Positions 8,903 to 13,658 of a DNA stretch of 13,658 nt are shown here, one piece after another (position 1 is the stretch's first letter; every line of letters starts with the position of its first letter). The stretch is from NCBI GenBank assembly GCA_027083485.1, contig JALWOO010000690.1, positions 1-13,658 on the forward strand. Reading direction: 5' to 3'. The notes beneath the pieces were generated by a model, which was not told the DNA's origin, ran no database searches, and saw only the letters and a program-made list of their open reading frames with translations. The position numbers were made by a program, and so were the translations under genes. The stretch comes from Amylibacter sp. (GTDB taxonomy: Bacteria > Pseudomonadota > Alphaproteobacteria > Rhodobacterales > Rhodobacteraceae).

Positions 8903-10056
8903 TACTGTGTTCCCATTGTCTGTCTTGCGATAATCAGCTTTTGCACGTCGGACGCGCCTTCATAGATGCGCAGGGCGCGGATTTCCCGATAGAGCCGTTC
9001 CACCACCATGCCGGAACGCACGCCGTCACCGCCGAAAAGCTGTACTGCCTTGTCGATGACGACCTGCGCCTGGTCAGTGGCGAAGAGTTTGGCCATGGCA
9101 GCTTCGCGGGTGACGCGGGGGGCACCGGAATCCTTGGTCCAGGCGGCGCGGTATACCAGCAGGGCGCTAGCGTCGATGTCCAGCGCCATTTCCGCGATAT
9201 GCCCCTGCACCATCTGCAATTCTGCCAGTTGTGCGCCCATGACCTGGCGTTCACGGGTGCGTTTCAGGGCTTCGTCCAGCGCGCGGCGGGCAAAGCCCAG
9301 CGCGGCAGCGGCAACGGTAGAGCGGAACACATCCAGTACCGACATAGCAATCTTGAATCCCTCCCCAGGTTGCCCGATCAGGGCGGATTTGGGGATCCGC
9401 ACATCGGTAAACCGCAACAGCGCCAGCGGGTGCGGCGCGATGGTGTGAAGGCGCTCGGCGATTTCAAAACCGGGCAGGCTGGCAGGAACAATAAAGGCCG
9501 ACAGGCCCTTGGCCCCCGGGGCCTCTCCTGTGCGGGCGAACAGGGTATAGATATCGGCAATGCCACCGTTGGAAATCCATGTCTTTTCACCATTAAGGAT
9601 ATAATCATCGCCGTCCTGCACGGCGGTCATGGTGGAATTGGCTACGTCGGAACCGGATTGGGGTTCGGTCAGGGCAAAGGCGGAAATGGCCTGACCGGCA
9701 CGGGTTTTCGGCAGCCATTCACGTTTTTGTGCATCATTGCCAAACAGGGAAATTGCTCCGGTCCCAAGGCCTTGCATGGCAAAGGCAAAGTCCGCCAGCC
9801 CGTCATGGCGCGCCAGTATTTCGCGGCTCAGACACAGGGTGCGCACATCCAGCGCCCCGCCGGTTTCAGGGTCTGTCGCGGTGGGCAACAACCAGTCATC
9901 CTGCCCAAGCGCGGCCACCAGATCACGGCAGGTCTGGTCTGTATCGCCATGATCCAACCCTGCCAGATTTGTCTCTGCCCAGGTTTCCAGCCGTGCCGCA
10001 TGGTTGCGGTGGCGATCATCGAAAAACGGCCAGTTGAGAAAGGTTTTATCCGCCAT
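8902..10056 (-). CDS. Acyl-CoA dehydrogenase
   Basis: FAD enzyme that introduces an alpha-beta double bond into an acyl-CoA thioester, passing electrons to ETF. The 384-residue protein has the FAD and substrate motif [12 protein letters not shown] (128-139), TWISNG (159-164), the FGGDGV stretch that contacts the second subunit's FAD, and the C-terminal [16 protein letters not shown]. The catalytic base Glu366 there aligns with Glu376 of medium-chain acyl-CoA dehydrogenase. The family cannot be narrowed by motif; context suggests a cyclic or branched CoA ester made from anthraniloyl-CoA. It overlaps the crotonase stop by one base (TGATG) and is itself overlapped by the dioxygenase start, so these genes should be made together. 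Confidence 0.92.
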   Translation of the reverse strand: MADKTFLNWPFFDDRHRNHAARLETWAETNLAGLDHGDTDQTCRDLVAALGQDDWLLPTATDPETGGALDVRTLCLSREILARHDGLADFAFAMQGLGTGAISLFGNDAQKREWLPKTRAGQAISAFALTEPQSGSDVANSTMTAVQDGDDYILNGEKTWISNGGIADIYTLFARTGEAPGAKGLSAFIVPASLPGFEIAERLHTIAPHPLALLRFTDVRIPKSALIGQPGEGFKIAMSVLDVFRSTVAAAALGFARRALDEALKRTRERQVMGAQLAELQMVQGHIAEMALDIDASALLVYRAAWTKDSGAPRVTREAAMAKLFATDQAQVVIDKAVQLFGGDGVRSGMVVERLYREIRALRIYEGASDVQKLIIARQTMGTQ

Positions 10057-10856
10057 CAGTTACCCTCGAAAACGGGTTTATCTTTGGCGACGAAGGCATT
10101 GTAAGCACGTTCAAAATCTTTGGTCTGCATGCAGATTGCCTGTGCCTGTGCTTCTGCTTCTATGGCTTGTTCAATCGACATGGACCATTCCTGTGCCAGC
10201 ATGGTCTTGGTCATCATATGGGCAAAATTCGGCCCCGCCGCGATGCGATTGGCCATGTTCAGAGCCTCGTCCTCTAGGGTATCAGCGGCCACCAGGCGGT
10301 TGTAAAACCCCCAGCGTTCGCCTTCGTCCGCCGACATGCTGCGCCCGGTATAGAGCAATTCTGCGGCGCGGCCCTGACCGATGATGCGGGGCAGGATTGC
10401 GCAAGCCCCCATATCACAACCGGCCAGCCCGACGCGGGTAAACAAAAAGGCGGTTTTGGCCTCTGGCGTGGCAATGCGCAGATCTGCCGCCATGGCAATG
10501 ATCGCACCGGCGCCGACGCAAATGCCATCCACGGCGGCAATCACCGGTTTTCCGCAATTCACAATCGCCTTGACCAGATCGCCGGTCATGCGGGTGAAGT
10601 TCAGCAGCTCTTTCATGGTCATGCGGGTGAGCGGACCGATGATATCATGCACATCGCCGCCGGAAGAAAAATTACCGCCGTTGGAATTGAACACGACCGC
10701 TTGAATATCATCGCGGTACACCAGCGCACGAAACCAGTCGCGCAATTCCGCATAGCTGTCAAAGGTCAGCGGGTTTTTGCGTTCCGGGCGGTTCAGGGCC
10801 ACAATGGCAACGCCGTTTTCAATGCGCAGCAGAAAATGTTCGGGGGTGTCGGTCAT
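10056..10856 (-). CDS. Enoyl-CoA hydratase/isomerase (crotonase) family protein with both catalytic Glu replaced
   Basis: A 266-residue crotonase-fold protein. The oxyanion-hole regions are present: [10 protein letters not shown] (63-72) and [19 protein letters not shown] (111-129). In rat mitochondrial enoyl-CoA hydratase the catalytic pair is Glu144 (GGGCELAM) and Glu164 (FGQPEI). By my alignment these positions are Ile119 (VGAGAIIAM) and Arg141 (FLFTRVGL). An aspartate, Asp148 in GCDMGA, may take over acid/base work, as in other crotonase subfamilies. The thioester-binding fold thus looks intact while simple hydration is doubtful; isomerase, C-C hydrolase or lyase activity are alternatives. 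The start overlaps the MarR stop as ATGA, with AGGAAAG as the ribosome binding site. Confidence 0.9.
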   Translation of the reverse strand: MTDTPEHFLLRIENGVAIVALNRPERKNPLTFDSYAELRDWFRALVYRDDIQAVVFNSNGGNFSSGGDVHDIIGPLTRMTMKELLNFTRMTGDLVKAIVNCGKPVIAAVDGICVGAGAIIAMAADLRIATPEAKTAFLFTRVGLAGCDMGACAILPRIIGQGRAAELLYTGRSMSADEGERWGFYNRLVAADTLEDEALNMANRIAAGPNFAHMMTKTMLAQEWSMSIEQAIEAEAQAQAICMQTKDFERAYNAFVAKDKPVFEGN

Positions 10857-11317
10857 GGTTTGCTTTCCTGATCCAGCCGGTTGTTGAGGGTCTCAAAGGC
10901 GGAACACAGGGCCTCTGCCTCTGTGCGCTCAAACGGGGTTAGCAGCTCGGAAACCCAGCTTTCGTGGGCGGCGGCCATAATGGCAAAATTTTTGCGGCCT
11001 TTTTCCGTCAGCCGTACTTGCATGGCGCGCCGATCGCCCGGAACGGGAATGCGTTCGACCTGCCCGTCCTCTACCAGCCGTTCAATAATGCCGGTGACAT
11101 TGCCGTTGGAAACCTTGAGCACCGAGGAAAGTTCACTCATGCGCAGCCCGTCTTTGGACCGGTCCAGCGCGGCAAGCACATCGAAACGCGGCAGGGTAGA
11201 GCCGAACTCTGCGCGCAGGCGATCCCGCAGGGCGCTTTCTATGCTGCGCTGGGCCTTGAGCAGACGCAACCACAGGCGCAGGCGGGATTTGGAATCGGGT
11301 TGGGTGTCGTGGGTCAT
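10853..11317 (-). CDS. MarR-family transcriptional regulator
   Basis: A 154-residue winged-helix protein. The DNA-binding domain spans about 57-110: recognition-helix region [26 protein letters not shown], wing with the family hallmark [14 protein letters not shown] (Asp95-Arg96-Arg97), flanked by helices for dimerisation. MarR proteins usually repress nearby catabolic operons and release DNA on binding an aromatic compound or an aryl-CoA thioester. As second gene of the operon it is probably autoregulated, most likely at the AT-rich divergent region near 12114-12125. Its effector could be anthraniloyl-CoA, kynurenine or anthranilate (inference). GGAGGGG lies just before the ATG inside the SDR gene, and the stop/start overlap is ATGA on both sides. 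Confidence 0.92.
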   Translation of the reverse strand: MTHDTQPDSKSRLRLWLRLLKAQRSIESALRDRLRAEFGSTLPRFDVLAALDRSKDGLRMSELSSVLKVSNGNVTGIIERLVEDGQVERIPVPGDRRAMQVRLTEKGRKNFAIMAAAHESWVSELLTPFERTEAEALCSAFETLNNRLDQESKP

Positions 11318-12069
11318 ATTTCCCCTCCGGAAACGGAAAGTGCGTGGCCATTAACCGAAGCCGCGCCATCGGAACACAGCCAGATTGCTGCCGAAGCAAC
11401 CTCGGAAGGCTGTACAAAGCGGGCCTGTGGGTTGCTCTGGGTGAGGGATTTGGCGGCGTCTTCGGCACTGCGGCCGGTTTTATCCATGATGTTTTGAATG
11501 GAACGTTGGAGCAGCGGTGTATCGGTAAATCCGGGACAGATGGCGTTGACGGTAATACCCGACCGCGCCAGTTCGAGCGCCAGCGAGCGGGTCAATCCGA
11601 TTACCCCGTGTTTGGCGGCGCAATAACCGCTGACATAGGGATACCCCTTGAGGCCGGCGGTCGAGGCAATCGCAATCAGGCGACCGCTGCCCTTGGCCTG
11701 CATATCGGAAAGGCCGGCCTGCCAGCAGTTGAACACACCGGCCAGATTGACGTTCAGCATGTCTTGCAAATCCTGCATATCCATTTTGGCAAAGGGTTTG
11801 CTGCTGGCGGCACCGGCATTGGCGATGACAATATCAAGAGGACCATTTTGTCTGCGTGCGGCTTCAAAGGCGGTGTTTACCGATTCCGGCAATGTGACAT
11901 CACAGGTCTGCCAGGTGATTCCCCTGGTGTTGCTGACCTCTTGCAAGGGGACGGCGTTGCGGCCTGTGATCGTGACTTTGGCCCCTGCGGCGGCGAACTG
12001 GCGCGCGATTTCCGCGCCAACGCCGCTGCCGCCTCCGGTAATAAGCGCGTGTTTGTCCTGCAACTGCAT
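11314..12069 (-). CDS. Short-chain dehydrogenase/reductase (3-hydroxyacyl-CoA dehydrogenase-like)
   Basis: First gene of the operon. The 251-residue classical SDR has the cofactor motif TGGGSGVG (11-18), NAG (84-86), and the catalytic Ser136, Tyr149 and Lys153 in YCAAK, followed by PGFTDTPL and the C-terminal SVSGGEI. The residue range after the second beta strand does not let me choose NAD or NADP with confidence. By context it may oxidise a 3-hydroxyacyl-CoA intermediate. I chose the ATG at 12069 since GGAG lies about 10 nt upstream; a TTG at 12099 is in frame but has no ribosome binding site and would fall in the -10 region of the promoter proposed here. Its 3' end overlaps the MarR gene as ATGA. 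Confidence 0.9.
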   Translation of the reverse strand: MQLQDKHALITGGGSGVGAEIARQFAAAGAKVTITGRNAVPLQEVSNTRGITWQTCDVTLPESVNTAFEAARRQNGPLDIVIANAGAASSKPFAKMDMQDLQDMLNVNLAGVFNCWQAGLSDMQAKGSGRLIAIASTAGLKGYPYVSGYCAAKHGVIGLTRSLALELARSGITVNAICPGFTDTPLLQRSIQNIMDKTGRSAEDAAKSLTQSNPQARFVQPSEVASAAIWLCSDGAASVNGHALSVSGGEI

Positions 12070-12098
12070 GTGTTGGCGGCTCCTTGTGAGGTTGGTCA

Positions 12099-12127
12099 AG
12101 TTTAGGAGTGGACGAAATTTATTTCAA
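12099..12127 (-). promoter_or_regulatory. Candidate promoter of the nine-gene operon
   Basis: Reading the - strand, TTGAAA (12127-12122) is followed after exactly 17 bp by TAAACT (12104-12099). They match the sigma-70 -35 at 5/6 and -10 at 4/6. It lies 29 bp upstream of the SDR start and overlaps the promoter of the divergent hydrolase gene. Confidence 0.55.
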
Positions 12128-12136
12128 GCCTATAAT
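12109..12136 (+). promoter_or_regulatory. Candidate promoter of the formamidase-like gene
   Basis: A perfect -10 hexamer TATAAT (12131-12136) is preceded, after 16 bp, by TGGACG (12109-12114; 4/6 to TTGACA). Transcription would begin near 12143, about 26 nt before the ATG. Its spacer contains the -35 of the opposite promoter, so the two polymerase sites overlap. Confidence 0.6.
12114..12125. promoter_or_regulatory. Inverted repeat, possible MarR operator
   Basis: GAAAT-TT-ATTTC is a perfect 5-bp inverted repeat with a 2-bp spacer. It sits in the spacer of both overlapping promoters, where a bound MarR dimer would block both. It is short, and AT-rich DNA makes such repeats by chance, so the assignment rests mostly on position. 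Confidence 0.35.
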
Positions 12137-12168
12137 ATTTAAGTAGAGAGTTTTCGCGGGAGTACCAG

Positions 12169-12975
12169 ATGATTACCGATTGGTCAGATGCCTATGCCAA
12201 TGGCAAATACATTGCCCATGCGGACAGTTTTCCGCCCCGTTGGACAGCAGAAGCAGCGGCCTATCGTTCGGCGTTGGGGAAACGGGCGCTGCTGGATTTG
12301 CCTTACGGGGATCAGGAACGCCAGCAGTTTGATCTGTTCTTGCCCGAAGGCACGCCCAAAGGCTTGGCGGTTTTTGTGCATGGCGGTTATTGGAGGGCCT
12401 TTGATAAATCCACTTGGTCACATCTGGCGGCTGGCGCAAATGCACGGGGCTGGGCGGTGTGTTTGCCATCCTATACTTTGGCTCCTCAGGTACGGTTGTC
12501 GGATATGACAACTGAAATTATGTGCGCGATCACAGAAGCCGCAGTGCGCGTGGGCGGGCCGATCCGGTTGGCGGGGCATTCGGCAGGTGGTCATCTGGTA
12601 ACCCGTGCTGCCTGTGCCGATGTGGCACTGCCGGTGGCGGATCGTTTGCAGCACGTTTTGTCCATTAGCGGGTTGCACGATTTACGCCCCCTGTTGCGTA
12701 CCGACATGAATGAAACCCTGCGGCTGGATCAGGCCGAGGCAACCGGCGAGAGCGCCGCGCTTCAGATCCCGCGAAAAGGGGTGTCCCTGATCACATGGGT
12801 TGGTGCAGATGAACGCCCCGAATTCATTCGCCAGACTGATCTACTTGCCAATATCTGGACCGGTCTGGGGATAGAAACCCGCAGCCACCATGCAGCGGGC
12901 AAGCACCATTTCAATGTTATCGAACCGCTGACCAAGGCTGATTCGGATATAACCAAGGCCTTTGTCGGGGACTGA
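12169..12975 (+). CDS. Alpha/beta hydrolase, probable kynurenine formamidase (arylformamidase)
   Basis: Predicted to hydrolyse N-formylkynurenine, the product of tryptophan 2,3-dioxygenase, to kynurenine and formate. The 268-residue protein has the oxyanion motif HGGYW (71-75) typical of eukaryotic-type and alpha/beta-hydrolase kynurenine formamidases, the nucleophile elbow GHSAGG with Ser138, a candidate acid Asp214 (WVGADERPEF), and a candidate His247 in KHHFNVIEPL. It is unrelated to the metal-dependent KynB type, so I give no symbol. GGGAG stands at 12158-12162, 6 nt before the ATG. It is divergent from the operon carrying the dioxygenase, with overlapping promoters, which supports shared control and this function. 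A general esterase of the same fold is the alternative. Confidence 0.85.
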   Translation: MITDWSDAYANGKYIAHADSFPPRWTAEAAAYRSALGKRALLDLPYGDQERQQFDLFLPEGTPKGLAVFVHGGYWRAFDKSTWSHLAAGANARGWAVCLPSYTLAPQVRLSDMTTEIMCAITEAAVRVGGPIRLAGHSAGGHLVTRAACADVALPVADRLQHVLSISGLHDLRPLLRTDMNETLRLDQAEATGESAALQIPRKGVSLITWVGADERPEFIRQTDLLANIWTGLGIETRSHHAAGKHHFNVIEPLTKADSDITKAFVGD

Positions 12976-12979
12976 AGCG

Positions 12980-13658
12980 TTACTTGATAGCGTCTTGTTC
13001 CTCGCGCTGTATGCGCGCAATGTTGCGTTTGCTGACAAGAGACACGGTGATCACGCCAAAGGCAACGATGCCGATCATAATGGTCGATAGGGCATTGATT
13101 TCCGGTGTCACCCCTAAACGGACCGCCGAATAAATCTTGATCGGCAGGGTCGTAGAAGATGGACCAGCGGTAAAAGACGCGATTACCAGATCGTCCAGAG
13201 ACAAGGTAAAGGCCAGCAACCAACCGGAAATCACCGCAGGGGCAATGATCGGCAGGGTGACGCTTTTGAAGGCGTCAAACGGGGTGCATCCCAGATCAAG
13301 GGCGGCTTCTTCCAGTGATTTGTCAAAGCTGACCAGACGGGACGAAACCACCACGGAAACATAGCACATGGAAAAGGTCGCATGCGCAAGAATGATGGTG
13401 AAAACACCACGATCAAGTCCAATGGCGATAAACAGCAACAACAGGGACAGGCCGGTGATGACCTCGGGCATGACAAGGGGCGCATAGATCATGCCGGAAA
13501 ACAGCGTCCGCCCGAAAAACCGCCCGCCGCGCACCAAAACATAGGCGGCCATTGTTCCCAGAATGGTGGCAATGGTGGAGGAAATTATCCCGACTTTGAG
13601 CGTGATTGCCGCAGCATCAAGGAAGGCCTGGTTCTGAAGCAGAGTGCCGTACCATTTG
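12980..13658 (-). CDS. Polyamine-type ABC transporter permease, PotC/PotI-like (5' end cut by window)
   Basis: Inner-membrane permease of a spermidine/putrescine-type ABC importer. The frame is open to the window edge: before the first internal Met (13552) it reads KWYGTLLQNQAFLDAAAITL and then continues into IATILGT, the conserved N-terminal part of PotC/PotI. The true start is upstream on the + coordinate side, beyond 13658. About 225 residues are visible. They contain several hydrophobic membrane spans and the EAA loop that docks the ATPase, EEAALDLGCTPFDAFKSV followed by LPIIAPAVISG. The C-terminus is a short charged tail ending in AIK. The ATPase, the other permease and the binding protein should lie beyond the window edge. 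The gene converges on the formamidase-like gene with a 4-bp gap. Real substrate not determinable. Confidence 0.9.
   Translation of the reverse strand, partial: KWYGTLLQNQAFLDAAAITLKVGIISSTIATILGTMAAYVLVRGGRFFGRTLFSGMIYAPLVMPEVITGLSLLLLFIAIGLDRGVFTIILAHATFSMCYVSVVVSSRLVSFDKSLEEAALDLGCTPFDAFKSVTLPIIAPAVISGWLLAFTLSLDDLVIASFTAGPSSTTLPIKIYSAVRLGVTPEINALSTIMIGIVAFGVITVSLVSKRNIARIQREEQDAIK

Noticed and set aside
8866..10104. 412-codon open frame on + strand antisense to the acyl-CoA dehydrogenase
   Set aside because: It covers a fully motif-supported gene on the other strand, is rich in Gly/His/Gln and shows no recognisable domain or ribosome binding site.

Overview
The window looks like a chromosomal segment of an alphaproteobacterium, most probably a marine Rhodobacterales/roseobacter-type bacterium. 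The evidence is a ylxR-infB pair followed by rnhB and a CcrM-type GANTC methyltransferase, a free-standing Lrp/AsnC ligand-binding domain protein, the alphaproteobacterial YlxR-L7Ae fusion, and the general codon and base composition. No species is claimed. I see no tRNA, rRNA, CRISPR array or insertion sequence.

Left third (1-5120, all + strand): information-processing genes. The 3' part of a YlxR/L7Ae RNA-binding protein runs into infB (translation initiation factor IF-2), which ends at a clear intrinsic terminator. rnhB (RNase HII) starts only 14 nt after that terminator. A 92-bp gap carrying two GANTC sites and a candidate promoter precedes ccrM. Behind ccrM lie a perfect 28-bp palindrome and a second intrinsic terminator.

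Middle and right (5121-12069, all - strand): a tightly packed nine-gene operon. In transcription order it encodes an SDR dehydrogenase, a MarR regulator, a crotonase-fold enzyme, an acyl-CoA dehydrogenase, tryptophan 2,3-dioxygenase, a benzoate/2-aminobenzoate-type CoA ligase, a stand-alone Lrp RAM-domain protein, a RidA-family protein and a class I SAM methyltransferase. Most junctions are start/stop overlaps (ATGA, TGATG, TAATG). A 99-bp divergent promoter region (12070-12168) separates it from a + strand alpha/beta hydrolase with the HGGYW and GHSAGG motifs of kynurenine formamidases. The last feature is the 5'-truncated permease of a PotC/PotI-like polyamine ABC transporter (- strand), convergent with the hydrolase and only 4 bp from it.

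The divergent unit reads as a tryptophan catabolic island: tryptophan to N-formylkynurenine (dioxygenase), to kynurenine (formamidase), to anthranilate (needs a kynureninase, not present here), to anthraniloyl-CoA (ligase), followed by beta-oxidation-like steps (acyl-CoA dehydrogenase, crotonase, SDR). The ring-attacking 2-aminobenzoyl-CoA monooxygenase/reductase of the known aerobic pathway is also not in the window. Two enzymes lack the residues that define their textbook activity: the crotonase has Ile119 and Arg141 where the two catalytic glutamates should be, and the RidA protein has Met107 where the imine-deaminase arginine should be. That makes the downstream chemistry the most interesting open question.
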